DNA from: Colias croceus | Taxonomy: Eukaryota; Arthropoda; Insecta; Lepidoptera; Pieridae | Direction: 5' to 3' | Assembly (NCBI RefSeq): GCF_905220415.1 | Contig: NC_059556.1 | Span: 7,638,501 to 7,702,500 of the forward strand | Length of the DNA stretch: 64,000 nt | Shown here: positions 31,222-40,457 of the stretch, piece by piece | Position numbering within the stretch: the stretch's first letter is position 1 | Layout of the letters: every line of letters begins with the position of its first letter | Translations under genes and position numbers: made by a program | The notes under the pieces: generated by a model | Told to the model about the DNA's origin: nothing | The model's input: only the letters and a program-made list of their open reading frames with translations | Database searches by the model: none

Positions 31222-32220
31222 TATTAGATGTGATATGAGTTAAAAATTTCGTTCATATAATTGTTTTTTATTCACACTGATAGGAGAAGTGCATATCATC
31301 GAAACTTATGTGTAGACTGTAATAAAACTAGGTAATAAAAAAGTAAATCAAAATAAAAAAAAAAAGTGCGTGTACTAGTGTAAACATGTTAAGAAGTGAA
31401 ACTTCTTTATGACCTTATTTTTCAAAAATAATTTACTATATGCAACTTTACAGAAATACGTCGAATCTCGCGTGGTAGGGATAAGAAAAAGATAGCGCGC
31501 AACGGGAAAATGTCACGCGTAACGAAAAAATGTTACACAAAATTTTTTTCCAACCCCGATAAAGAAGTTTCACTTCAATAAACAATGGAACACATGTAAA
31601 AAGGTCAAAACTGCCTCTTTGCCTTGAGCAGGCGGAACTAAAAAACTCATTATTTTAGCTAAATTTAAGTGCTGTTTATGTATACTTATTATTCCTATTA
31701 CCAAAATACTTAATCATCAATATATATAAAACGATAGAAAAGTGTGTCCGTAACATTTTTCCAAAAAATAATTAAGGAAGGTTATGAAACAGTAATTAGA
31801 ATAGTAGAAGAAAAATGGGACTGGTTGGAATTCAAGTAAAATATTTTTGTAAAAACATAAGTTAAAATTGATGTTGAAAATTAGCCCACTATATTAAGAA
31901 GCATAATAGAACAGCTAAATTAGAGGAAATATATATAAATAATTTAGATTTGAGAAATTAAATTTGAGAATTAAAAATTCACAAGAAAATGTGTAAACAT
32001 CACTTAAAAATGGTCTATATATTCGCTTAATAACATGGAAAAGTAAGAATGCGTATAAATAAATAATTAAGTCCTAGCAAACATAGGCAGTGGCATCTGC
32101 TAGTTTATGATTGATCTAGTAAACAAACCACTAAACATTGTAAACAACGGTTTTGTTGACCGTGGGCCTACATTTCAGTCGATATTGTGCATCAAAATAA
32201 CAAGTACCTATTACTTCAAT
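31222..32220. other. Intergenic E-F: MITE-A copy, otherwise AT-rich
   Basis: One MITE-A element at 31362-31576; the rest is AT-rich with no supported gene. Confidence 0.6.
31362..31576 (+). mobile_element. MITE-A copy downstream of gene E
   Basis: GTGCGTGTACTAGTG then GAAGTGAAACTTCTTTATGA at 31393 and the inverted arm AAAGAAGTTTCACTTC ending at 31576. In the middle ATGTCACGCGTAACGAAAAA is shared, inverted, with the copy at 21891-22114. Confidence 0.7.
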
Positions 32221-33105
32221 ATGATAAACAGCATTTTCAATCGAGACATTTCCATGAAACCTATTTATATAATACTAGCTTCCGCCCACGACTTTGTACG
32301 TGCATCCCCGTTTTTCCCCGTTCCCGCAAGAATTTCGGGAAATCCTTTCTTAGCGGATGCCTACGTCCTAACATCTGCCTGCATGCCAAATTTCAGCCCG
32401 ATACGTCCAGTGGTTTGGGCTGTGCGTTGATAGATCACTATATCAGTCACCTTTGAGTTTTATATATATAGATAGATATAATTCGTTCAATATTCGCACA
32501 TTATTCGGAATTTTTCTCTAAAAGTAGTATAAAGATGCTCTTGGGGTGCTACTGTATATTTTTTGTTGTAAGTATCTGCGTTAGGATATTTATTGTATTC
32601 TGATACTTTTATAACTAGTTTAAATGTTTAAATTATATTAATTATAATAATGTGAATGAATAACAAATGAATTGATTTTAATAAAATAAAATTAAGAAGA
32701 CATAATATGAAAATGAACCTATATCTCATGAAAAATATATTTGCATGCCGTTGAATAACGGCTAAACATGCTGAAATAATGTATCTTATTCTTAACACCT
32801 ATGTGTTGGTTTCCAGTTACACTATACTAGTGTATCCGAAGTATATTCTTAATGTTCTCTTTTCATTTTGGCACAAGCAGAAATATTTTGTTACATTCTC
32901 GTCTTCGATAATATTATCAAATCAACGCGCATTCCAAATGCTCGTCTATCCTTATATATCAATACCATTGTGCTTTTTATTAATCTTATAAGCATCTCTG
33001 TATTAGAATTAAAATATTTAACACCGCGAACATTAGTTGCAATTACAGCTTTAGATAATTATGTCTGAATATTTATCGCATTTACCGAATTCAATTATTT
33101 GTGAA
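32221..33105 (+). pseudogene. Gustatory receptor pseudogene F (exon 1 remains only)
   Basis: The N-terminus MINSIFNRDISMKPI at 32221 matches gene D (IFNRDIS). An R3 repeat then interrupts it (about 32268-32478). Receptor-like sequence resumes (RSIFAHYSEF, GCYCIF) until a stop near 32601. After about 200 bp of foreign sequence, SSYTILVYPKYILNVLFS and FWHKQKYFV appear at 32812, then a frameshift near 32905 (the frame continues IKSTRIPNARLSLY), another shift near 33060, and SEYLSHLPNSIICE before homology stops at about 33105. No exon 2, 3 or 4 follows. At least five lesions, so not functional. It may be the source of the spare last exon 4b, which lies beyond gene G, but order argues against a simple link. 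Confidence 0.88.
32268..32478 (+). repeat. R3 repeat inserted in pseudogene F
   Basis: ACTAGCTTCCGCCCACGAC to CACCTTTGAGTTTTATATA. It separates two pieces of the receptor N-terminus, so it inserted into an existing gene copy. Confidence 0.8.
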
Positions 33106-33822
33106 TATAAATTTCGAGTCATTTTTAACAGGATGGCGGTTCTACAGGGGTCTTAGTACGCAATGACAAAAAGAAAAACGATGGTGTGAACGCTGGTACC
33201 GGCGGTTTTTGTGTTACAAATCGTTTGACTTTCGCTATTTTCCGACGAGTTCGACTAACGCCCACGCGACTAAGCCATTGTGTCTGGGACCGATCGGGCC
33301 GCTTTGGGCTCAATGGGTTAAGTTATGTTTGTGCAAAGCTAAGATTGATATAATTTTGAAATTGTATGCTAAAATAGAGAAAACAGGGAAAATGAATGTT
33401 TAGAACACAGAAGGCCAGGCTGTCACTCCATGTCCTAAAGACACACAAATTGTTTAAGAATCCGTAGACAAATTTAGAACAGTAATAAAAACTAGATAAT
33501 GAAATGATATTTAATAGGTTTCATTGATTTAACTCGTCGAGAAGTTGAGCTCGATACATATTTTTAAAAGTTACTTACGCAATTGTCAAATAGGTAGAAG
33601 AAAATTTTTCTCAAAATTTTATCCTTCAATTAAGTAAGGGTACTTCATTTAAGTCGATATCAACTTTGTTGCGATATCTCATGACGCACATGCTAGGAGG
33701 TCTAAGGAATATTTGACGGTAATGACGCTAATGTAATTGCTGCTTATATGGATTAGCCCAGCAATCATTATAATAATATATGAACATTAATTCAAAAGCT
33801 TAAACAAACACCATTGATCATT
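33106..33822. other. Intergenic F-G: unrecognised
   Basis: 33130-33330 is GC-richer (GGTGTGAACGCTGGTACCGG, GGGACCGATCGGGCCGC) and unlike the rest of the interval; I do not recognise it. No receptor exons 2-4 for locus F were found here. Confidence 0.5.
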
Positions 33823-33840
33823 GCCACGACAGAAGTTCCG
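33823..33840 (+). promoter_or_regulatory. Conserved GR upstream motif, gene G
   Basis: ATTGATCATTGCCACGAC, 53 bp before the ATG; 17 of 18 bases match the gene D motif. Confidence 0.6.
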
Positions 33841-33875
33841 GTAGTGCCTGTGATATAAACAACATCTTTAAAAAT

Positions 33876-35392
33876 ATGAATAACCAAAATTATCGACGGG
33901 ATGTTTCCATGATAAATGCTGTTCTAATATTTCGTTTAATATTCGCGCATTTTTATGAGTTTACATCCAAAAAATGTATCAATGTTTTATTAAGATGCTA
34001 CTGTACTTTTCTTCTAGTTTTTGCATTGGGCTTTTTAATTAATTCTGATAGTTTTAAAACTCTTTCAAGCTTCAAAGATTCTAGTTACGTAACATTATTG
34101 TTTATGAAATATATTTTTAACTTTCTCATCTCGTTGTGGAACAAGCAAAAATATGTTGTTAATTTCTCCTCTTCGATGAAAGTTCTGGATAATTTTACCA
34201 GATATACGCGCATCCCATATGCTCGTATATCTGTATATGTCACTATTATTGTGCTAATTTATAATGTCACAATCACCTGTATATGGGGTTTAAATAATTT
34301 ACCGACGACTATGGTAGTTGTTATATCGGTATTAAATATATCTGAATACCTATCGCATTTACCAATTTCAATTATTTTTGAAATGTTCTGGGCGCGCATG
34401 TCGGTTCTGCAACGGGAACTTTTTAAAATGTGCAATAATGAGAGCTTGAGTGTAGACGAAAAAATACTTCATTTGAAGATATTTCTACAAACTTACAAAA
34501 TGTTGTTGGACATTATGGAAAGTGTCAGTAACATTATACAGATTATGGTGAGCGAAGAATACTTAAGATTTATCAATGTGACGACATTGTGACTGAAAAC
34601 GTAATATTATGTTTCAGATGCTAGTCGATGTAATCTTCGTTTTTTTCAAATGTACTTTGGATATCGATTGGTGTATAACCAATATAGTAAAAACAGTTAA
34701 GTTATTAAGATATACGTAATCGACTCACCTAAATTATTTTAAGTTTATCTACGTAATTTATTTTTATTCATTTTAGGGTATGAGCATATCGTTGTTAGGA
34801 TTAATTATATACTCGTCTACGGATGCAATTTTAATATTCATAGCAGCTGTTTTTGTAGAAAATTCTATAAATGAATATGAAAAAATCAAAGTTATGTTAT
34901 CTCAGGAGATTTTGCAATGTGATGGTATGTATTGTTACTCGGTCCTTATTTTGTGGTATCACTACATAGTTTAAAACTCTCCGCTTTCTTCCCTATGTCC
35001 CTTAGTATGCTTAAATCTTTAAAACTACGCAAAGGATTTTGATGCGGTTTTTTTAATAGATAGTGATTCAAGAGGAAGGTTTTAGTATATAAATTATTAG
35101 GTTATAGACAAAGCGGGCGAAGCCGCGGGCGGTAAGCTAGTTATAAAAATATTACAATGATATTCTAAAAATTATTGGAGATGGAGGATCCTTATAACTA
35201 ACGGTAGTTTGCTATTTGTTACCTACAGATAAGAACTATCGCGACGTGATCTATTCAACGCTAGAGTACATCGAAGTTCGTCCTCCGAGCTACACTATCT
35301 GGAGGATCTTTCCCTTTAACATTAACCTCATTATTGGTTTTATTAACTGTACGCTTACATACGTCATTGCTATGTTGTCATTTAAGTACTAG
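33876..35392 (+). CDS. Gustatory receptor gene G (4 exons, intact; second last exon downstream)
   Basis: Exons 33876-34547, 34618-34695, 34777-34924 and 35229-35392 join to 353 residues, phases 0, 0, 1. Exon 1 opens MNNQNYRRDVSMINAVLIF and contains LWNKQKYVVNF, SHLPISIIFEMFWARMSVL and QRELFKMCN. Exon 2 is MLVDVIFVFFKCTLDID; its donor is GTTAAG rather than GTAAGT, so splicing there may be weak. Exon 3 has NEYEKIKV. Exon 4 has YIEVRPPSYTIWRIFPFNIN and TM7 TYVIAMLSF. A second, complete last exon (4b) lies 803 bp beyond the stop with a phase-1 acceptor, so exon 3 could splice to either. Intron 3 holds an R4 repeat. A taste receptor/channel by family, ligand unknown. Confidence 0.87.
35015..35143 (+). 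repeat. Dispersed repeat family R4 in intron 3 of gene G
   Basis: TTTAAAACTACGCAAAGGAT to GCGGGCGGTAAGCTAGTTAT. Related sequences are at 37288-37675 (reverse) and 58000-58130. Confidence 0.7.
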
Positions 35393-35452
35393 ATAACTAG
35401 ATATGTGAAATATATCAGTTACCAGTAATTTGACTTTAGATATTTTATTAAA

Positions 35453-35608
35453 GTGAAACTTTTATTACATCGTCTCAAACTTTTTGGTCTGTGTAGCGCA
35501 TGTCGCGTGACGCACGATACGTACGATAATTATCGTACAAATACGATAATTTTTAGTTAAATGTCTATAGTGTCAAAAAAGTTTCACTTTTACCGTGGTT
35601 TCATAAAA
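35453..35608. mobile_element. MITE-A-like short inverted repeat after gene G
   Basis: AAAGTGAAACTTTTATTACA at 35453 and AAAAAAGTTTCACTTTTACC ending near 35603. A diverged relative of MITE-A. Between them lies a small palindrome, GATAATTATCGTAC. Confidence 0.5.
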
Positions 35609-36190
35609 CCACACAACATTTTTTTATATAAAGTATAAATATAATGTTATAGTTAATTAAAACTAATTGTATTCATTGAATTTTTTATGTCAATTAAGTT
35701 TTGACTACTAATAAATTGCAGCATACACCTATATATAAATGAAATCAAACTCAGACATAAGTTCGATACATATTATTGTGTTATTAAGCTATACATACAA
35801 TTTTCTAAATATATAAGTTTATGTATGCACAGTTAATTATATTATGTGACCAGAACTTATATACGCGAGTAGAATAATGTCAATTTGTGTTCGTGAATAA
35901 ATTTTCATCCTCATTATACTGCTTTTTATTATCATCAGGTTAGGATTTCCAATTAAAAACAAAAAAAAAACTTGAATTAATCGGAATCATATTAAAACTC
36001 GTCATAATCTGGTAAATAAATAAAATAATTGGTAAATGTGTACAGCCGTACATCGACGCTGGCAGCCATACATCGACGATCATTTGTTGGGCCCACAGAT
36101 CACAGAAACTAAAGGGTTGGGCCAATGCTGCCCATTGTTGTGAAGGCCCTTCAGATGGTAGGTAATTTAACATTATATATTGCTGTTTGT
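35609..36190. other. Interval between the two last exons of gene G
   Basis: AT-rich sequence followed by a GC-richer stretch at 36040-36160 (ACATCGACGCTGGCAGCCAT, repeated ACATCGACG) that I do not recognise. No upstream receptor exons are present, so 4b has no exon 1-3 of its own here. Confidence 0.5.
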
Positions 36191-36195
36191 TACAG

Positions 36196-36359
36196 ATATT
36201 AATTATCTCGATATTCTACATTCAACGCTGGAGTACATCGAAGTTCGTCCTCCGAGCTACACTATCTGGAGGATCTTTCCCTTTAACATTAACCTCATTA
36301 TTGGCTTTATTGACTGTACTGTTACGTACGTCGTTGCTATCCTGTCTTTTAACTATTAA
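36196..36359 (+). CDS. Orphan or alternative GR last exon (4b)
   Basis: A complete 164-bp last exon preceded by TTGTTACAG. With the phase-1 base from an exon 3 it reads DINYLDIL then STLEYIEVRPPSYTIWRIFP and TM7 TYVVAILSF, ending at TAA. There is no lesion, although it lacks its own first three exons. Its core (about 36225-36315) is base-identical by eye to the exons of E and G. It could be a mutually exclusive last exon of gene G, giving a receptor with a different C-terminal loop end (NYLDILH instead of NYRDVIY), or the surviving tail of a deleted gene. The intact frame and acceptor favour recent origin or use. Confidence 0.8.
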
Positions 36360-36798
36360 GTAGATATTGTATAAAATATATTGTTAGATGTATAAAATAT
36401 ATTTCCAGCGTGGTACTGAAGATTTTTATTGAAAAGATGATTAGCACAGCAAATATTTGAACGCAAAAATGTTTCCCGATCAATTTTGTGGTAACTAAAT
36501 GTAAACACGATTATTAGTTATTACCAATAATTCATAAACATAATAATGCACAAAATTGCATAGTACTCCCCGTGATCGTTTGAGTGATGTTTATCCACTT
36601 TAAATATAAATACTTTATCATCTGCAAACGTAATTTTTTCATACATACTTTGCACTTAATAAGGTAAGTGATGAGTAAGTTTCAGTGGAAAACGAATATA
36701 GAAATAGGGAACTAAAATATGTCCCTGTGGAACACCCTATGAAACACACGCACCGCAAGCACGAGACTATTGTCGAAAGGATGAAGAATAGGGAAATT

Positions 36799-36968
36799 TT
36801 TAAGCTATTGCATAGCTTCTATCGCGGGCCTTGAGCGCGGGGACCGAATCGAGAAATTCCGTAACGAAAAAACCTCACGCTCCCCACTCCGACGGGCGGA
36901 GGTGTGGCTTGAAGGCATAGCATGCAATAGATTTACCGCGGCAGTCCCCGAGTGCCACACGTCGTTTT
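36799..36968 (+). repeat. Interspersed repeat TAAGCTATTGCATAGC, copy 1
   Basis: From TTTAAGCTATTGCATAGCTT to GAGTGCCACACGTCGTTTTT, including GGACCGAATCGAGAAATTCC. The same block, same strand, is at 56019-56180. The short inverted match between GCTATTGCAT near the start and ATGCAATAG near 36921 suggests internal folding. Confidence 0.75.
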
Positions 36969-37287
36969 TTTTTAACAATTTATACCACAGTTGACAGTGG
37001 TAAGAGATTTTGAAAATTTACATTTTATGCTGATGCTGTGCCACATTTACTTTACATTATTAAAGACCTAGATTGTATACTTTAAAATGAAGTAACTATT
37101 TACTATTAATATGGCTTTGCTTAGTTTGGTAATATTGCATTAGATATCAAGAATGCAGATTATTATGTAACAATTAAAACCTCATTTGATTGCAAATACT
37201 AGGCAAGAGGTATTAACCCACAGTATTAACCGATGACTTATGTTAAAAACAGTTTTGACTGATATTGTTTGTATACAGTATAATATC

Positions 37288-37675
37288 ACTAGCTTACCGC
37301 CCGCGGCTTCGCCCGCTTTGTCTAAAACCTAATAAATTATATACTAAAACCTTCCCCTTGAATCACTCCATCTATTAAAAAATTGGTTGCAGTAAAGTCG
37401 GTTTACTGACGATAGTTGAACGTGACAACGATTGTGCTTCTTTGTCGCTCGTTCCGCGCTCTCGCTTGCACTTCAAGCCTTACGGAACGCCTCAGAGCGA
37501 GGTAACGCCGCATGAGTCATGTTTTTTCGTGCGTGCAGCCGGCTATATCGAGTTATAAGACGTCTTTTAAGACGTTGTCACGTCAAAAAACGGCATCAAA
37601 ATCCGTTGCGTAGTTTTAAAGATTTAAGCATACAAAGGGACATAGAGACAGAGAAAGCGACTTTGTTTTATACTA
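37288..37675 (-). repeat. Dispersed repeat family R4, reverse copy
   Basis: ACTAGCTTACCGCCCGCGGC to CCGTTGCGTAGTTTTAAAG and AAAGCGACTTTGTTTTATAC, with a GC-richer insert in the middle (TTGTCGCTCGTTCCGCGCTC). Confidence 0.65.
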
Positions 37676-37885
37676 TACTAGCTTCCGCCCACGACTTTGT
37701 ACGTGCATCCCCGTTTTTCCCCGTTCCCGCAAGAATTTCGGGAAATCCTTTCATAGCGGATGCCTACGTCCTAACTCTACCTGCATGCGAAATTTCAGCC
37801 CGATACGTCCAGTAAGCGTCCAGTGGTTTGGGCTGAGCGTTGATAGATCACTATATCAGTCACCTTTGAGTTTTATATTTACTAT
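37676..37885 (+). repeat. Dispersed repeat family R3
   Basis: TACTAGCTTCCGCCCACGAC to CACCTTTGAGTTTTATATTT, joined directly to the R4 copy. Confidence 0.78.
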
Positions 37886-38081
37886 ATATAGTGATAGTGA
37901 TTGGATATTTGTTGCCAAAAGTGATTTGGTTAGTTAAACGACATAGAATAAAAAATATTTGAAGATAAGAAAGCAACTAGAAATTAACCGCTTTTTTATA
38001 CGTCAACTAATGATATTGCTATTATGTATATTAACAGATAATCAATTGAACGTGACATACGATTCAAGAATTTATGCCAGT

Positions 38082-38098
38082 ATTGATCATTACCTCGG
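38082..38098 (+). promoter_or_regulatory. Conserved GR upstream motif, gene H
   Basis: ATTGATCATTACCTCGG lies about 56 bp before a TTG that aligns with the start codons of its relatives, and 80 bp before the usable ATG. Confidence 0.5.
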
Positions 38099-38161
38099 CA
38101 CATATTGCGTCGGTAGCGTCTCCAATATATAATATTCTTGAATAAAAACACGAGTAACAAA

Positions 38162-39946
38162 ATGAAAAGCGACAGTTCTATGAGATCTATTCTTATATTT
38201 CGTTTAATATTCGCGCATTATTACGAAGTCTCGTCGATAAATATAATAAATATTATATTGAAATGTTACTGTATATTTTTCGCTGGATTCACAATTGGGT
38301 TCATAATATATTTTGATTATTATGAAATTACTTCAGATATTGTAAAAACCATATACGTAGAATTAGTGTTCATCAAAATTATCTTTAATATGCTATTTTC
38401 TTTGTGGCACAAGCAGAAGCATGTTGTTAATTTTTCCTCTTCAATTGCAGCTCTGAGTAAAATTAGTAAATTAACATACATTTCAAGAGGTCGTCTGTCT
38501 ATATATATTTTAATCGTTGCAATATTGAATAATATGCTGCTTTTGTCTATAAAATTTGTGTATAAATCCCAAAAATTTACAATATTCGCCGTTACCGCGA
38601 TAGATGTATCTGAATACGTATCACATTTACCAAATTCTATTATTTGTGAAATGTTTTGGACACGCATGTCGTTCCTGCAATGGGAACTTTACAAAATGTG
38701 CAACACTGAGAGCATGAGTTTAGATAGAAAATTGTTTAATTTGAAGAAGTTTCTTCAAAATTACAAGATGTTGTTAGATAATATGGAAGGGGTGATTAAA
38801 ATAACAAGAATAATGGTAAGATATAATTGAATTGTATTTACGTATATATATCAATGTAATTGTAAACAATAAACATTTATTTTTTTGTCATACCACAGAA
38901 AACTTTAGACAGGGTTTAAATTTAAGCGCGGGTTCTCTTTAATATGGTTTTGACGTATTTCACAAAGACAACATTAAAGTAATAGATTCCTGGTTTAAAG
39001 TTAAACTGCGTTTAAATTGTTTTGTGGTAAGACCATTATATTTTTCAGATGCTTGTTGATGTAATATTTATGTTTATCAAATTTTCTCTGGACATCAATT
39101 GGAGCTTGAGTTTTTTAATCAATTCCGTAAGTTCTTTAAGGGCCGATTTTTCAATCCCTGGTTAAAACTTACCCGTCCAATAAAGTATTACACGAACATT
39201 TTAAAATGTCACCTGTAAACTGTGAAATACGGACAATTAGAATACATTTTTGAAATGGTAGTTTAATATGTTATTCTATGAAGCAGCCCTTAATTGTTCA
39301 ATGATTTCAAAATATTGTTTTTTTATTATTATTATTAAAGGAGCCTGTTATTTTAATATAACTTCTTCTGTACGTAAATCTATATAATCTAACATTATTT
39401 TAGGGTTTTGACATACATTCATTTGGTATTATATTATCAACAGTGACGAATGCATTTTTAATTTTCATTTCGGCTGTATTCATAGAGTTTTCTGTGAACG
39501 AATACGAAAAAGTGAAAGTTACTTTATCTATGGAGACTTTAAAATATAATGGTGCGTATTTACAATTGATAAGCACAATTTACTCATAACAGAATGGCAC
39601 ATAACATGATTTTAAAGATCTTTGTGGGAAATGGAGGGTAATTAATAAAAGCCATCCCTTCAGGACTAAAAAATTATATTAGAGAGTTTAATTTTTATGT
39701 TCTTCTTTTGTTTCTGGATATATTCAAATGTTAAGGGGTGTTTGTACTATGAGTTGTTTCACATTCATTGGTTCTTTTACAGATAGGCAGTATCACGACG
39801 CAATCTATTCAACACTGGAGTACATCGAGGTCCGGTCGCCTAGATTCACTATCTGGAAGATTTTTCCCTTTAATATTAACCTCATTGTTGGCTTCATCAA
39901 CTGTAGTGTTGCGCTCGTCATTGCTAATTTGTCATTTAGATTCTAG
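38162..39946 (+). CDS. Gustatory receptor gene H (4 exons, shifted start)
   Basis: Exons 38162-38815, 39049-39126, 39404-39551 and 39783-39946 join to 347 residues, phases 0, 0, 1. I chose the ATG at 38162 because the codon that aligns with the start of D, E and G is TTG (38138). The loss removes 8 N-terminal residues. Exon 1 has LIFRLIFAHYYEVSS, LWHKQKHVVNF, SHLPNSIICEMFWTRMSFL and WELYKMCN. Exon 2 is MLVDVIFMFIKF; exon 3 has FIEFSVNEYEKVK, with a GTGCGT donor. Exon 4 has YIEVRSPRFTIWKIFPFNIN, and TM7 reads ALVIANLSF, losing the T-Y of the signature. All frames are open, but start loss and a degraded TM7 motif suggest a diverging or decaying receptor. Intron 2 contains a MITE relative of 57823-57995. 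Confidence 0.82.
39137..39296. mobile_element. MITE (GGGCCGATTTTTCAATCC family) in intron 2 of H
   Basis: TTTAAGGGCCGATTTTTCAA and internal TCCAATAAAGTATTACACGA match the element at 57823-57995. The right arm is diverged (GCAGCCCTTAATT). Confidence 0.6.
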
Positions 39947-40457
39947 ATCTTGAAAAGCAAAAAGTTTAAGAATCATTTTTCCATCGTTAGTTTTTTATTG
40001 ATCATTTTAATTTTAATCTAAGTATACTTTAGTAAGTATTATAAAGCTGAAGAGTTTGTTTGATTGTTTGTTTGTTTGTTTGTTTGAACGCACTTATCTC
40101 AGGTACTACTGGTCTGATTTGAAAAATTCATTCGGTGTTAGATAGCCCATTTATCGAGGAAGGCTACAGGCTATATATCATCACGCTAAGACTAACAGGA
40201 GCGGAGTAATGCGAGTGAAACCGCGGGGAACAACTAGTATAGATATAATATGTAGATTCGTAACTAAGTGTCTAGTTACATACATTCGTTACTTTGTTTG
40301 TAATATTGCTATTGAACAATTCAATAATGGTGATTGCTTTAAGCATATTACTATCAACTCCATTACGACACAAACAATTCAGAGTTATATATTATGAGAA
40401 GTCATATTAGACTAGTATACGAATATATGACAAATAAAACTACAGTTATTAAATACA
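39947..40457. other. Intergenic H-I: R1 copy and duplicated I/K leader
   Basis: R1 occupies about 40030-40240. From 40245 to the start of gene I the sequence is recognisably similar to 44190-44430 before gene K (for example the CTCCATTACGA block and TCTAGTATACGAA / ACTAGTATACGAA), so it belongs to the duplicated I-J/K-L block. The short open frame at 40209 is not supported. Confidence 0.65.
40030..40242 (+). repeat. Dispersed repeat family R1
   Basis: GTATTATAAAGCTGAAGAG, a (GTTT)n run and the GGGGAACAACTAGTATAG end. Confidence 0.75.

Larger units (their letters stand above)
36360..38081. other. Intergenic 4b-H: repeats only
   Basis: Contains the block shared with 56019-56180 (at 36799-36968), an R4 reverse copy and an R3 copy back to back. 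Open frames across R3/R4 are artefacts. Confidence 0.6.

Noticed and set aside
37519..37815. 98-residue frame crossing R4 and R3
   Set aside because: It consists of repeat sequence on both sides of a repeat junction; the same frames appear in other copies such as 32107-32456.
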